This document shows positions 24,343-34,042 of a stretch of DNA of 57,512 bases, piece after piece (the first letter of the stretch is position 1; each line of letters opens with the position of its first letter). A model generated the notes under the pieces. That model was not told the DNA's origin, ran no database searches, and was given only the letters and a program-made list of their open reading frames with translations. The translations under genes were made by a program, and so were the position numbers. Source of the stretch: Methanobrevibacter sp. (lineage in GTDB: Archaea; Methanobacteriota; Methanobacteria; Methanobacteriales; Methanobacteriaceae); assembly GCF_017406825.1 (NCBI RefSeq), contig NZ_JAFQXT010000023.1, forward strand, positions 1-57,512, read 5' to 3'.

Positions 24343-25764
24343 TCACCTGTTCAGGATAATCTTATTCAAAACGCTTTGGGGCTTTTTGTAGTAAAGCTCA
24401 ATGACATCGTTCACCTCGTCAACGGAGCGGATGTTATTGTTTATCATATGCTTTAAAACAAGTTTCCGGTTCTCGATTTCATGATATAACTCATTGATTG
24501 TCCTTCCGCTTAAATTGGCAATTTGCGTTAATGCATTGCTTGTCACGCCGACATTATCAATTGTGTCTTTCTCAGGATTCCATTTGAATATTCTGTTCAA
24601 CTGAATGGTTCCCTCCTCCATTCCGACAACTTCGGCAACTTCACTGATTCTTCTGAATGAAACTCCTGAAGGAGTGTAGATTCTATTCTGCATAATGATG
24701 AAATCAATTGCCTGAATCATAATTTCCGGAACAGACATTGGGGGATTGGTAAGCCGGGTAATTGTTTCTCTTGCATCGTTTGAGTGCAGTGTTCCAAATC
24801 CTGAATGACCGGTATTCAAAGCAGTAAAAAGGGTTATTGCCTCGTCTGCCCTAACCTCTCCAACAATTATCTTGTCGGGACGTTGCCTTAGGGAATTTTT
24901 AACCAAATCGTTCATGGTCAGTTCGCCCTTGTCTTCGACATTTGCAGGACGGGTTTCCATACGTATTACATGTTCATGAGGGATTTGGAGTTCAAGAGTG
25001 TCCTCGATTGTGATTATCCTCTCATTTGGATTGATGAATGCTGAAAGCGCATTCAATGTTGTTGTTTTGCCGGAGCTGGTTCCTCCGGAAATTATTGCAT
25101 TTGCCGATTTCACTCCAAGCCCGTCAATGCACAGCCAGAAAAATCCCGCAAGATCAAGGGATATTGTTCTTGAATTGATCAGGTCAATAATGGTCAGGGG
25201 GTCCCTTCTGAATTTGCGAATTGTGAGTGAAGGCCCGTCAGGCGAAACCGGCGGGATTGTGGCGTTTATTCTGGAACCGTCAACCAGCCGTCCATCGAGA
25301 ATCGGAGACTCCTGGTCTATTCTTCTGTTGATCTGTCTTGCAATTGAATCAATCAGGTTTCTTATCTCTCCCTCATCTTCAAATTCGAGATTGGTTTTCA
25401 TCATTCCGTATTCTCTATGGTAGACAAAAATAGGTTTTCCTGTTCCTATTATCATGATTTCTTCCAGTTCGTCATCCTGAATCAGGCTGTCAATCTCTCC
25501 GTAGCCTATAATGTCCCTAATGAATTTTTGGGATAAATCGTTCACGTATTTCTCTGAAATGTTATTCTGCTCAGATTCATTTAATCTTAAAAATAAAAAG
25601 TTCTTGATGTCATTGAATAGCTTTCCTTCGCTTGCCTGGTAGCTTTCACCGGAGGAAATGGCCAAATCTACCAGATTTTCTCGTATTTCTCCTAACAGAA
25701 TTCTTTCCCTTTGGGTGTAATTCTGCCTTGCTACATCATATTGTGGTATAATTTCGTCTTTCAT
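24343..25764 (-). CDS. type II/IV secretion ATPase (TadA/CpaF/FlaI-like)
   Basis: 473 residues. The N-terminal domain (residues 1-150) leads to the core with Walker [17 protein letters not shown], an Asp box ([15 protein letters not shown]), Walker B ([14 protein letters not shown]) and a His box ([13 protein letters not shown]). It powers assembly of type IV pilus-like fibres or secretion. It is followed immediately by the TadC-like gene. The CpaF-like [21 protein letters not shown] segment is conserved. Which fibre it builds cannot be seen in the window. Confidence 0.92.
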   Translation of the reverse strand: MKDEIIPQYDVARQNYTQRERILLGEIRENLVDLAISSGESYQASEGKLFNDIKNFLFLRLNESEQNNISEKYVNDLSQKFIRDIIGYGEIDSLIQDDELEEIMIIGTGKPIFVYHREYGMMKTNLEFEDEGEIRNLIDSIARQINRRIDQESPILDGRLVDGSRINATIPPVSPDGPSLTIRKFRRDPLTIIDLINSRTISLDLAGFFWLCIDGLGVKSANAIISGGTSSGKTTTLNALSAFINPNERIITIEDTLELQIPHEHVIRMETRPANVEDKGELTMNDLVKNSLRQRPDKIIVGEVRADEAITLFTALNTGHSGFGTLHSNDARETITRLTNPPMSVPEIMIQAIDFIIMQNRIYTPSGVSFRRISEVAEVVGMEEGTIQLNRIFKWNPEKDTIDNVGVTSNALTQIANLSGRTINELYHEIENRKLVLKHMINNNIRSVDEVNDVIELYYKKPQSVLNKIILNR

Positions 25765-25834
25765 AATATCACCAATGGCGGGTCGGGTTATAATTAGAAA
25801 TTAGTAATACTGATTAATATACTTTTTATTACTT

Positions 25835-26782
25835 TTGAAAGCATTATTACATCTAAATGACAATATTAAAACAAGAGGTGGTTTTATCTTAAACATTGAC
25901 GATAAAATTAAAGCGCTTGAACCGTGTGAAAAATGTCAGGACATCCAAATCAAGAAGTTTTCCCCATTGAGGGAACTGATTGATTTTGAAATTCTGAACG
26001 GAGAATACATGAAATGCGAATGCGGAAAAAGGCCTTTGGATATTGTAATGAGCCATATCCTGAAAATCATGATTGAAGGAGGCATAGTTCCTGAAAAGGC
26101 CACATTGAGGCGCAACTCTCCGGTGCCGTTGTCAGGATTTTATTACAGCAGTCTGAATCCGCAGTTCATAGGTGAAGAAACTCTGATCCTGCTCCATCCG
26201 GATTTCACCGCTGATGTCGCATCAAGGCTGATTGGTGATGTTCCGGAAGTAAAGTGCGTCCTAAAGGGAAGTCCGCAAAGTACAGCAGGCCAGTTGGATA
26301 AAACCTCCGATATCAATCACTTCGAGATTCTCGAAGGTGATGACACGCAAATCAATGTCATGAGAACATTGCTTGGAGAAAAAATCGTTTTGATTAAGAA
26401 TCAATCCAAACACCACATAGAAGTGGCAATGACCACAGAAGAGAAGCTTGTTAGACTTCATAATTATCTGAACAATAATGATGTAAAAAAAGGGATAGCC
26501 ATTGACGGGATGTGCGGCCTTGGGGCACTTGGGATCTATCTGTTAAAATCCGGATTTGAAAAGGTAATCTTCAATGACATAAACCCTGAAATGATTGAAG
26601 CGTTAAAAGACAATATTGAAATGAATGGTATTTGCGAAGGCTATGAAATATCCAATCAGGCATTTGAAGATTTGGAAATCGATAATGTTGATTTATGCGT
26701 AATTGATGCGTTTCCAGGAGTGGATGTAGAAGAAATTGTTAAAAAAGCAGAGGAAATGGCAGGTAATGTTGTGATAATATAA
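25835..26782 (+). CDS. class I SAM-dependent methyltransferase, methanogen type
   Basis: Up to 315 residues. The C-terminal half has a Rossmann methyltransferase core (GIAIDGMCGLGALGIYLL, then KVIFNDINPEMIEALKDNIE). The N-terminal half has two CxxC pairs (CEKCQD and CECGKR), possibly zinc-binding. The substrate is unknown; RNA, protein or coenzyme are all open. The start is odd: TTG 25835 is the only standard start near the beginning, but a strong AGAGGTGG at 25874-25881 is followed only by ATC, TTA and ATT in frame before NIDDKIK. The true protein may begin there with a rare start codon. Confidence 0.7.
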   Translation: MKALLHLNDNIKTRGGFILNIDDKIKALEPCEKCQDIQIKKFSPLRELIDFEILNGEYMKCECGKRPLDIVMSHILKIMIEGGIVPEKATLRRNSPVPLSGFYYSSLNPQFIGEETLILLHPDFTADVASRLIGDVPEVKCVLKGSPQSTAGQLDKTSDINHFEILEGDDTQINVMRTLLGEKIVLIKNQSKHHIEVAMTTEEKLVRLHNYLNNNDVKKGIAIDGMCGLGALGIYLLKSGFEKVIFNDINPEMIEALKDNIEMNGICEGYEISNQAFEDLEIDNVDLCVIDAFPGVDVEEIVKKAEEMAGNVVII

Positions 26783-26826
26783 TAACTATCTTAAGCATGT
26801 TTCAATTCTTTTTTTCATATAATCGC

Positions 26827-28086
26827 CTACACAAACATCTGAAAATAAATCACAATTGCCGGAATAATCAAAACTCCCATCAAATGGGACTTTCCAATCC
26901 CGATATAATGGGGAAGCATCCCCATTGCTGTTGAAGTGATTAATGCCAGAGTCATATACAAAACAGGTGCCTTATAGTAGAAAATGAAGATGTATAAAAT
27001 AGCAATCTGAAGCAGAATCACGCCGATTGACAATTTCCGGTAATTTACGTGACTCATCAGTCTGGAAAAGGAATCCCCCAATTTCAGAGAAAGCACCATA
27101 GAAACGGAAACTGCAATCATGGATGCAAAAATGAAAATCGCCAGATGATTAAGGCCCATTTCAAAAACCAGATAGGACATGTAAACCGCTATTCCGCTTC
27201 TTGGGTTTCCGATGATGTATATTGCAATCAGCGAAAACAGACAGTCCGAAATGTTCAGGCCTGAAGTGGCCAGTAGGAAGTTTACAGTATCGTCATCGTC
27301 ATTGTCGTTTGTGCCGCTTACTGCCTGGGCTATCACTGTTCCCTGGGCAGGTCCGAAGCCTGGAAGAAAGCCGAGTATAGCACCGGTAATTCCTCCGGCG
27401 AATATGCTTTTGAATTTGTTATAGTCTATGTCGAGCTCATAAAACGGATTCTGATGGGGAAGTATTGACGATTCGTTCAGGCTGTAGAGGATTGTGCTGA
27501 TTCCGAAAAGTCCGGAAAATGTGCACATCATTGTAGTTCCCGATGAAATCGGCGTTTGGAAAATTACCCATCCGAGAATTCCAGAAAGCACAAATAACAG
27601 GATTGCCCATAGAAAGTCTCTGGAATTTGCGGTTAGGCTATGGGTTAAATAAATTGATGCGACAAGCAATATCGCCCATGTAAAGGGTTTGGATATGTCA
27701 TGCAAGATTGGCAGGGCGATTGCAAAGAGTGGAAGCATCAAAATGGTTACCATAATCGCGCCAAAGCCTCCGACGGATACGATTCGAATCACTTCCTTCG
27801 ACCGTCCCTGCAATACCATCCGGTGTCCTGGAAGTATTGATGTGGCTGTGCCTTCCTGAGGCACTCCCAAAAGCATTGAAGGGACAAATTCTATCAGTGC
27901 ATGTGCAATGGACATCGACACCATAAGCACGCATAGGAATTCGGGTGAAACGGCTGTCAATAAAACTGAGGAGGATGCAAACAGTATCGCTCCGGCAGTA
28001 TTTACATGTATGCCTGGAATCATTCCTGTTGTGGTTCCTATTGCTATTCCTATAAAACAGGCTATAACTAATTCTATCATAGCCAT
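26827..28086 (-). CDS. TctA/DUF112-type membrane transporter
   Basis: 419 residues with about 10-12 membrane segments. GIAIGTTTGMIPGIHVNTAGA near the start and LGFLPGFGPAQGTVIAQAVSG in the middle are the two GxxPGhG repeats of the TctA/DUF112 family. In bacteria TctA partners a periplasmic binding protein for tricarboxylates; here no TctB or TctC is next to it. ATG 28086 is preferred to TTG 28104 because an ACTTTAAATT box lies about 26 bases upstream. The substrate is not known. Confidence 0.83.
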   Translation of the reverse strand: MAMIELVIACFIGIAIGTTTGMIPGIHVNTAGAILFASSSVLLTAVSPEFLCVLMVSMSIAHALIEFVPSMLLGVPQEGTATSILPGHRMVLQGRSKEVIRIVSVGGFGAIMVTILMLPLFAIALPILHDISKPFTWAILLVASIYLTHSLTANSRDFLWAILLFVLSGILGWVIFQTPISSGTTMMCTFSGLFGISTILYSLNESSILPHQNPFYELDIDYNKFKSIFAGGITGAILGFLPGFGPAQGTVIAQAVSGTNDNDDDDTVNFLLATSGLNISDCLFSLIAIYIIGNPRSGIAVYMSYLVFEMGLNHLAIFIFASMIAVSVSMVLSLKLGDSFSRLMSHVNYRKLSIGVILLQIAILYIFIFYYKAPVLYMTLALITSTAMGMLPHYIGIGKSHLMGVLIIPAIVIYFQMFV

Positions 28087-28279
28087 TAATTGAACTGCAA
28101 GCAATTTAAAGTTTGTTGAAGCTAATTCGTAAAATTTACTTGATTTAATAATATTTCATTCGTTTAATTAATTGATTCCTATCAATAAGTGAATATGTTC
28201 AATGATAAACTGATAATTCGCTATCCTCGACAGAATGAATGACAATTGTGATATGGATGATTATCTTGATATGGGATGG

Positions 28280-28741
28280 CTAGAATTCTTCTCTGTTGAA
28301 TTTCAGGGATTTCATTGAGATTTTGGATAATAATTCAAGAAGCTCTTCACGGGTGATGTTCAACTTTTCACAAATCATATCATCCCATTCCTTTTCCTTC
28401 TGGATTAAAAATTCGGCGGTTTCAGTTCCCTTTTCGGTTAATGTGATTTTATAGGCCCTTTTATTTGACTCATCAACTTCCCTGGTGATCAGTCCTTTTT
28501 CTTCAAATTCTTTAAATGCCCTTGAAACTCCGCTCCTGTCCATCAGACAGGCTTTTGCAATGTCTGACTGATTTGTACCCATCTCATAGTATAAAAATAG
28601 AAGCATGTAATACTGGCCGGGCAAAATCTCAGTTCCGCTTTTGATGTGTTTGTTGATGTAGAAATCATGAGTTTTGCTTAATGTAATCAGATGATTTACA
28701 ATAAAGGGGGAGCCTCTAATTATATCGTCATATTCAATCAT
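28280..28741 (-). CDS. MarR-family transcriptional regulator
   Basis: 153 residues with the MarR layout: helix 1, then the winged HTH (QSDIAKACLMDRSGVSRAFKEFEEKGLITREVDESNKRAYKITLTEKG, residues about 57-105) and C-terminal dimer helices. It may control the divergent secreted protein at 28804 or itself; the 62-base gap between them is AT-rich without a clear palindrome. The 193 bases between it and the transporter on its other side hold no gene that I can support. Confidence 0.9.
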   Translation of the reverse strand: MIEYDDIIRGSPFIVNHLITLSKTHDFYINKHIKSGTEILPGQYYMLLFLYYEMGTNQSDIAKACLMDRSGVSRAFKEFEEKGLITREVDESNKRAYKITLTEKGTETAEFLIQKEKEWDDMICEKLNITREELLELLSKISMKSLKFNREEF

Positions 28742-28803
28742 AAAATCACTAATTAATATATTAAGTCTTAATGTTTAAATACTATTTGTAACAAGTTAAT
28801 AAC

Positions 28804-29319
28804 ATGAACAGAAAAATCATCATCATTTTAGCAATCCTCGCTGTTTGCATTTTAGTTGCAAGCCCTGTTTTTGCAAAGGAAAAGGTCAAAATCAAAATCA
28901 CCGACGGCGATTTCGTATTGAACAATAGAGGATACATTGTTATCAAGCTTGTTGACAAGGAAGGTAGGGAAATCAAATCCAATGGAATGATTAACTACAC
29001 AATCACTGACAAGAACGGAAACTACAAATGGGTCTATAAATCATATAAAAGCGGAATCCGGGTAAAATATGATGTCGGCAAATATAATGTGAAGGTCAAA
29101 TTCTATGGGGATTCCAAATACAAAAAGGCAGTGAAAAGCAGGAATGTTGTCATAAAAAGCAATTTCAATTCGAAAAGCGGTTTCGATCCGTATACATATT
29201 ATGATGACCATCATTGGGGATTGAACCGGCAAATCGATGATTATATCGGTGACAGTTACTGGAATGAGGAAATCTACGACGATGTGGATGACCCCGAAAA
29301 TGAGGCCTGGAACATTTAG
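28804..29319 (+). CDS. secreted protein with Ig-like domain
   Basis: 171 residues. A signal peptide (residues 1-24, ...VASPVFAKE) is followed by one Ig-like beta domain (residues about 25-120: KVKIKITDGDFVLNNRGYIV ... VGKYNVKVKFYGDSKYKKA). This is the domain repeated in large Methanobrevibacter adhesin-like proteins. An acidic, aromatic tail (YYDDHHWGL...DDVDDPENEAW) follows with no membrane anchor. It could be a shed or wall-bound single-domain relative of those adhesins. Its end overlaps the TPR gene by four bases. Confidence 0.75.
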   Translation: MNRKIIIILAILAVCILVASPVFAKEKVKIKITDGDFVLNNRGYIVIKLVDKEGREIKSNGMINYTITDKNGNYKWVYKSYKSGIRVKYDVGKYNVKVKFYGDSKYKKAVKSRNVVIKSNFNSKSGFDPYTYYDDHHWGLNRQIDDYIGDSYWNEEIYDDVDDPENEAWNI

Positions 29320-30323
29320 CCGTATCCAAGGTATCTCAAAACCGCATATAAAATCAGTATTATAACCAGTATGACTATTGAAGTTCTGGTTGAGAAAAAT
29401 CTGGTTTGTCTGAATTCCTCGTCCTTAACTTCGCCTTTTTTCAGGATTCTTTCCTTTTCAAAGGAGCATTTCTGATAAATGGCTTCGATTTCCTTTGGGA
29501 GCCTGCCATGTTCGTTGAGCATGTTGATTGTTTTGTTCAGGTATTTTACGGCATCTGAATCGTCGCCCATGTTTACGCAGCAGAATGCAGCCTTATAGTT
29601 GAAATTGGTAACCAGTTCAAGGTCATCAACAACCTTGCTTTCGTATTGCAGGCAGTTTTTGTATGCTTTAATGGCTTCCTTGTATCTTTTAAGGTCGTAT
29701 AATGCATCCCCTTTGGCGTTGAATCCCACCAATGTGTCTTCGTTTAGAAGGGATTTTTCCAGATATTGCAGCGCCTCTTCGTTTCTTCCTGTCTTTTGAA
29801 GCATCTGGCCCTTGTACAGGTCGGACTTTTCATCCATGCCGTAGTTCTTTTCATAGGCGTCAAGGCTTTTCAATGCATCTTCATGTCTTTTTGACTTAAT
29901 CAGCAGTTCAATCTTTCCCATCAAAACCTCTTTTTTGCTTATGCGGGGTTTTTCGATTGGGGAATATGACTTATATTTGTCATATGCCTTATCCATGTAT
30001 TCTATTGCTTCTGTGATGTTGCCTTTGTTGAATTGTGATAATGCCTTGTCACAGAGTACGTTTACGGAACGTGGCTGCTTTTTCAGATATTCATCGAAAT
30101 ATCTTTCTCCGTAATCTCCGTTGTCATGTGTTTCATCATAATATTGATAATATAGTCCTTTCTCTTCAATTGCAAGAAGATATTCTTCATCGATTAGAAG
30201 GTCGAGAATTGCCAGATAATTTTCGGTATCGTCTTTTCCATGTCTTTTTCGGGCTAGTCTGAGTGCTTCTTCAGGATTTCCTTGTGCAATGTATTGCTTT
30301 GCGGTTTCAATGATTTCGCTCAT
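29316..30323 (-). CDS. TPR-repeat protein with C-terminal membrane anchor
   Basis: 335 residues from ATG 30323 (MSEIIETAKQYIAQGNPEEAL), chosen for the GGGAG ribosome site eight bases upstream; the ATG at 30383 lacks one. At least six tetratricopeptide-like repeats run from residue 15 to 270 (for example EEALQYLEKSLLNEDTLVGF and DALYDLKRYKEAIKAYKNCL). A single helix (TSIVILVIILILYAVLRYLG) ends the protein, so the TPRs face the cytoplasm as a tail-anchored scaffold. The partner is unknown. Its promoter shares the gap with feoB and may feel the iron-type operators. Confidence 0.8.
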   Translation of the reverse strand: MSEIIETAKQYIAQGNPEEALRLARKRHGKDDTENYLAILDLLIDEEYLLAIEEKGLYYQYYDETHDNGDYGERYFDEYLKKQPRSVNVLCDKALSQFNKGNITEAIEYMDKAYDKYKSYSPIEKPRISKKEVLMGKIELLIKSKRHEDALKSLDAYEKNYGMDEKSDLYKGQMLQKTGRNEEALQYLEKSLLNEDTLVGFNAKGDALYDLKRYKEAIKAYKNCLQYESKVVDDLELVTNFNYKAAFCCVNMGDDSDAVKYLNKTINMLNEHGRLPKEIEAIYQKCSFEKERILKKGEVKDEEFRQTRFFSTRTSIVILVIILILYAVLRYLGYG

Positions 30324-30394
30324 AAAATCTCCCTTTTTTATAATAATATATCTCTTGTTCGATGAATATTTATTTGTTTTCATATTTTAATATT

Positions 30395-30461
30395 TTTAGG
30401 ATTACCTAAACATTTAAATATTATGGGATACAATAGTTATATAAGTTTTGGTATACCTAAA
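30395..30461. promoter_or_regulatory. feoB operators flanking the TATA box
   Basis: TTTAGG-ATTA-CCTAAA at 30395-30410 and TTTTGG-TATA-CCTAAA at 30446-30461 lie on either side of TTATATAA (30437-30444). This is the expected arrangement for an iron-dependent DtxR/IdeR-type repressor, whose bacterial box also has TTAGG...CCTAA half-sites. Confidence 0.75.
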
Positions 30462-30560
30462 TCTGGGCGGAGGTATTTGAAACTAATTTTTTTTAGTCAT
30501 GGGAGATGTTTTTCGAAAGGATATCCTTCATGATATTAATGGAAGATGGGAGAAAAAGTA

Positions 30561-32579
30561 ATGACAGAACTAATTATTGGATTAGCAGGAAACCCCAATG
30601 TTGGAAAAACCACTGTTTTCAATCGATTGACTGGTATGCGCCAACATGTTGGTAACTGGCCCGGAAAGACAGTTGAAAGAGCTGAAGGCCATTTCAAACA
30701 TGGAAGCTATGAATATGAAGTCATCGATTTGCCGGGGAATTATGCATTGAGTGCTCATTCTATGGAAGAGATCGTTTCAAGAGATTTCATTGTGGATGAT
30801 GACTCTGATGTAATAGTTAACATTGTTGATGCGGCTAATCTTGAACGTAATTTATATTTAACAGTACAGATGATGGAATTGGGCGCTAATTTAGTAATGG
30901 CGCTGAATATGAACGATTTTGCGAAGAAAAAGGATCATATAATTGACATAAAATTGATGAGTGAACTTTTAGGGTTCCCTGTTGTTGAAATAAACGCTAA
31001 AACAGGGGACGGTTTTGAAGAATTGCTGACAACAGTCGAAAAACAATCAGCAAATCCAATTGATTCCAGTGCAAAATTGGCTTATGGCAACGACATAAAA
31101 GGGCATCTGTCCGAAATTCAGGAGTACATAGAAAAAGATAAAAACTTATTGGATGTTCCTTCAGTCTGGACCGCTGTAAAATTATTAGAAAGAGATACAA
31201 TTGTAATAGATAAGGTTCAACACTCTTCCGAAGGTTCAAAAATCATGGTCGAGGTTGACAGGGTAAGCAAACATTTGCATGATGTTTACCATGAAGGTCC
31301 CGAAGAGGTAATTGCAAATGCAAGATACGCATTCATCGACGGTTTGATGGCGGAATCCGTTAAAAAACCTGCCGTTGAAAAGGAATCCACTACTGATAAA
31401 ATCGATAAGATTGTAACAAATAGGATATTAGCACCTATCATATTTATTGTTATAATGTGGGTAATGTTCCAATTAACATTCACAATAGGCGCTCCTTTCC
31501 AGGATATGATTGACGAAGCATTCGGAGCGTTAGGAGGATTTGTTGCAGGATTCATATCAAATGAATATCTGGCATCATTCATCTGCGACGGTATCATCGG
31601 AGGAGTAGGTGGAGTTCTCACTTTCCTGCCGATCATTATTCTGATGTTTTTATTCTTGAGCATATTGGAAGACTGCGGTTATCTGGCAAGGGCTGCATTT
31701 ACCTTAGATAAGATTATGCATAAACTTGTAGGTCTTCACGGTAAGGCATTCATTCCGATGATTTTAGGATTCGGTTGTGGGGTGCCGGCTATTATGGCAA
31801 CAAGAACCATGGAAAACGAAGGGGACCGTATGCTTGCCATGATGCTTGTTCCGTTCATGTCCTGTACCGCCAGATTGCCTATTTATGCGATATTCATAGG
31901 AGCATTTTTCGCAGAAAATCAAGGTAATGTATTGCTGGCCATTTATTTATTAGGTATTGTCGTGGCACTCATTGTTGCAGCAATCCTTAAAAGAACAATG
32001 TTTAAAGGTTTATCAACTCCATTCGTTATGGAATTGCCAACATATAAAATACCTTCCGTAAAAGGGGTATTGTTGCACACCTGGGAAAAAGTTAAAGGAT
32101 TCCTAAGAAAAGCAGGTACCATCATTCTTGCTTGTTCCATCGTGTTGTGGGCATTAAGCATATTCCCATTGGGAGTAGAATACGGATCTGCAGACAGTTT
32201 ATTAGGAATGATCGGAAGCGTCATTGCCCCAATTTTCGCACCGCTAGGATTCGGAACATGGCAGGCTGCCGTAGCAATCATTGCAGGTTTAGCAGCTAAA
32301 GAGGTTGTTGTTGCAACATTCGGTACTTTAGCAGGTATGGAAGAAGATGATGAAGAAGGAATTACAAGTCTGGTCCATGATACCTTCACTCCATTATCAG
32401 CATTCTCTTTCATGGCATTCACATTGCTGTACACTCCATGTTTTGCGGCTATCGGTGCAATCAAACAGGAAACCAACAGTTATAAATGGGCATTGACCAT
32501 GTGTGCAATTACATTGGTAACCGCATATGTTGTTTCATTCTTGATTTTCCAAATTGGAGGATTAGCAGGATTTGGATAA
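30561..32579 (+). CDS. feoB: ferrous iron transporter FeoB
   Basis: 672 residues from ATG 30561 (GGAG eight bases upstream; ATG 30546 is rejected). The N-terminal G domain has G1 [10 protein letters not shown]3 DLPGNY and G4-like NMND. A helical regulatory region follows. The membrane part has two Gate motifs ([21 protein letters not shown] and [11 protein letters not shown]; later [11 protein letters not shown]). It imports Fe2+ in the anoxic gut. feoA and a zinc-ribbon gene follow with their own promoter. A stem-loop terminator lies at 32582. Confidence 0.97.
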   Translation: MTELIIGLAGNPNVGKTTVFNRLTGMRQHVGNWPGKTVERAEGHFKHGSYEYEVIDLPGNYALSAHSMEEIVSRDFIVDDDSDVIVNIVDAANLERNLYLTVQMMELGANLVMALNMNDFAKKKDHIIDIKLMSELLGFPVVEINAKTGDGFEELLTTVEKQSANPIDSSAKLAYGNDIKGHLSEIQEYIEKDKNLLDVPSVWTAVKLLERDTIVIDKVQHSSEGSKIMVEVDRVSKHLHDVYHEGPEEVIANARYAFIDGLMAESVKKPAVEKESTTDKIDKIVTNRILAPIIFIVIMWVMFQLTFTIGAPFQDMIDEAFGALGGFVAGFISNEYLASFICDGIIGGVGGVLTFLPIIILMFLFLSILEDCGYLARAAFTLDKIMHKLVGLHGKAFIPMILGFGCGVPAIMATRTMENEGDRMLAMMLVPFMSCTARLPIYAIFIGAFFAENQGNVLLAIYLLGIVVALIVAAILKRTMFKGLSTPFVMELPTYKIPSVKGVLLHTWEKVKGFLRKAGTIILACSIVLWALSIFPLGVEYGSADSLLGMIGSVIAPIFAPLGFGTWQAAVAIIAGLAAKEVVVATFGTLAGMEEDDEEGITSLVHDTFTPLSAFSFMAFTLLYTPCFAAIGAIKQETNSYKWALTMCAITLVTAYVVSFLIFQIGGLAGFG

Positions 32580-32581
32580 GT

Positions 32582-32607
32582 GAAAATTAGTATCTTAACT
32601 AATTTTC
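32582..32607 (+). terminator. feoB terminator hairpin
   Basis: GAAAATTAG (32582-32590) pairs perfectly with CTAATTTTC (32599-32607) over an 8-base loop, followed by a T-rich stretch. It separates feoB from the feoA promoter. Confidence 0.6.
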
Positions 32608-32618
32608 ATTTTTAAATT

Positions 32619-32691
32619 TTTAGTCATGACTAAATATATTTATATACTTTGAAAAACAATATAGTAATACTAAATTTTTAGTATGCCTAAA
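32619..32691. promoter_or_regulatory. feoA operators flanking the TATA box
   Basis: A perfect palindrome TTTAGTCATGACTAAA (32619-32634) precedes TTTATATA (32639-32646). A weaker half-conserved copy ending in GCCTAAA lies at about 32676-32691. It has the same layout as the feoB promoter with slightly changed centres (TTTAG-N6-CTAAA). Confidence 0.62.
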
Positions 32692-32720
32692 AATTAATTT
32701 TATTATAATTGGGTGATAAA

Positions 32721-32948
32721 ATGAAAACATTAAAAGATGCAAAACCTGGTGAAACTGTTACTTTGGTCAAATATCACGACACAGGTGATGTGGATTTAAA
32801 AAGACATTTATTAGGTATGGGTTTTGTTAAAGGAGCAAAAATCACTGTTAAAAAAGTAGCTACCTTAGGAGATCCTATCGAAATGTCTGTAAAAGGATAT
32901 GACGTTTGTCTTCGTAAAGAAGAAGCTGAAAACATTGAAGTGGAATAG
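32721..32948 (+). CDS. feoA: FeoA iron-transport accessory protein
   Basis: 75 residues, one SH3-like FeoA domain (TLKDAKPGETVTLVKYHDTG ... RHLLGMGFVKGAKITVKKVA ... GYDVCLRKEEAENIEVE). It starts at ATG 32721, five bases after GGTGA. FeoA is thought to bind or activate FeoB. Here it has its own operators, 140 bases after feoB, so the two are co-regulated but separate transcripts. Confidence 0.95.
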   Translation: MKTLKDAKPGETVTLVKYHDTGDVDLKRHLLGMGFVKGAKITVKKVATLGDPIEMSVKGYDVCLRKEEAENIEVE

Positions 32949-32999
32949 CTTCAATTTTTCATTTATTTTTTTTTTAAATAATTTTTTTAGAGGCATATT

Positions 33000-33197
33000 A
33001 TGAAATGCAGAATGTGCGGTTTCGAATTCGATGAAACCAAACTGGAAAACCGAGGATGTTCCAGTTGCGGAAAACATGGTTGCAACAGTTTCCATTGTCC
33101 CAACTGCGGATTTGCCAACTCCCCTGAACTTGACGAGGAATTCGAATTTATCTCAAAATTAAAGGATAAGTTAAGAAAAAGAAATTCAACAAATTAA
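33000..33197 (+). CDS. small zinc-ribbon protein next to feoA
   Basis: 65 residues with three paired cysteine sites: CRMC, CSSCGKHGC and CPNC, enough for one or two zinc or iron centres. A charged helical tail follows (FEFISKLKDKLRKRN). It is 51 bases after feoA, likely on the same iron-controlled transcript. It may take the place of FeoC, which is missing. Its stop overlaps the end of cbiO on the opposite strand. Confidence 0.75.
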   Translation: MKCRMCGFEFDETKLENRGCSSCGKHGCNSFHCPNCGFANSPELDEEFEFISKLKDKLRKRNSTN

Positions 33198-34033
33198 TCT
33201 TTTTTTATTTTCAATATCTCTTCAACCGTTTCTTCAATGCTGATTTTTTCTGTATCAACATCCAATCCGTTTTCTTTTAATTTATATAATATTTCGGTTG
33301 TAACAGGCGCTTTTAAATGAGCCTTTTTCAGCAGTTCCTTATCTGAAAATATCTGGTGCCTGTCCCCTTCAGCGATAATCTCTCCGGAATATAATACAAA
33401 AATCTTGTCTGCAAACTGGTTCACCATCTCAATATCGTGTGATGAGATGACGATGCTTATTCCTTCCTTATTCAGGTTATTCAAGATATCCAATACTTTA
33501 TCAACGCCCTCAGGGTCAAGTCCTGCGGTCGGCTCATCAAGGATCATTATTTCCGGCCTCATTGCAACAATGCCTGCAATGGCCACTCTCTTTTGTTGGC
33601 CTCCGCTTAAATGGTGAGGTGTTTTATCTTCAAAACCGGCCATGCCCACCATTTCAAGGGATTCCTTGATTCTTCTGTTGACCTCATCATAATCAAGGCC
33701 CAGATTCATAGGCCCAAAGGCGACATCCTCCTTAACTGTCGGTGCAAATAGCTGGTCATTTGGATCCTGGAACACGATTCCTACTTTCTGCCTTACCTTA
33801 AGCAGTTCTTCCCGTTCGAAAATTATCTTTTCACCGTCAATTTCGACATGTCCTGAGGTAGGTTCTGTAAGGCCATTGAAATGGGAGAACAATGTTGATT
33901 TGCCCGCACCGTTCGGCCCCATGATTGCAATCTTTTCCCCTTTCCTAATCTTAATGTTGACGTTTTTCAAAGCCTGTGTCCCGTCGGGATATGTGAAAGA
34001 TAAATCTTTTGTCTCTAAATGAATATGTTCCAT
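33194..34033 (-). CDS. cbiO: ECF transporter ATP-binding protein CbiO (cobalt/nickel)
   Basis: 279 residues from ATG 34033, preceded by AGGTGG; the GTG at 34042 lies within that ribosome site. Walker A is GPNGAGKST, the Q-loop is VFQDPNDQLF, the signature LSGGQQKR and Walker B IMILDEPTAGLDP. VFQDPNDQ is typical of group I ECF ATPases for Co/Ni. It is the last gene of the cbiMNQO operon, following cbiQ directly. Confidence 0.95.
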   Translation of the reverse strand: MEHIHLETKDLSFTYPDGTQALKNVNIKIRKGEKIAIMGPNGAGKSTLFSHFNGLTEPTSGHVEIDGEKIIFEREELLKVRQKVGIVFQDPNDQLFAPTVKEDVAFGPMNLGLDYDEVNRRIKESLEMVGMAGFEDKTPHHLSGGQQKRVAIAGIVAMRPEIMILDEPTAGLDPEGVDKVLDILNNLNKEGISIVISSHDIEMVNQFADKIFVLYSGEIIAEGDRHQIFSDKELLKKAHLKAPVTTEILYKLKENGLDVDTEKISIEETVEEILKIKKD

Positions 34034-34042
34034 ATTTGCCAC

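Noticed and set aside
28105..28279. Small RNA or gene between TctA and MarR
   Set aside because: Only weak stems and short frames; nothing supports a gene.
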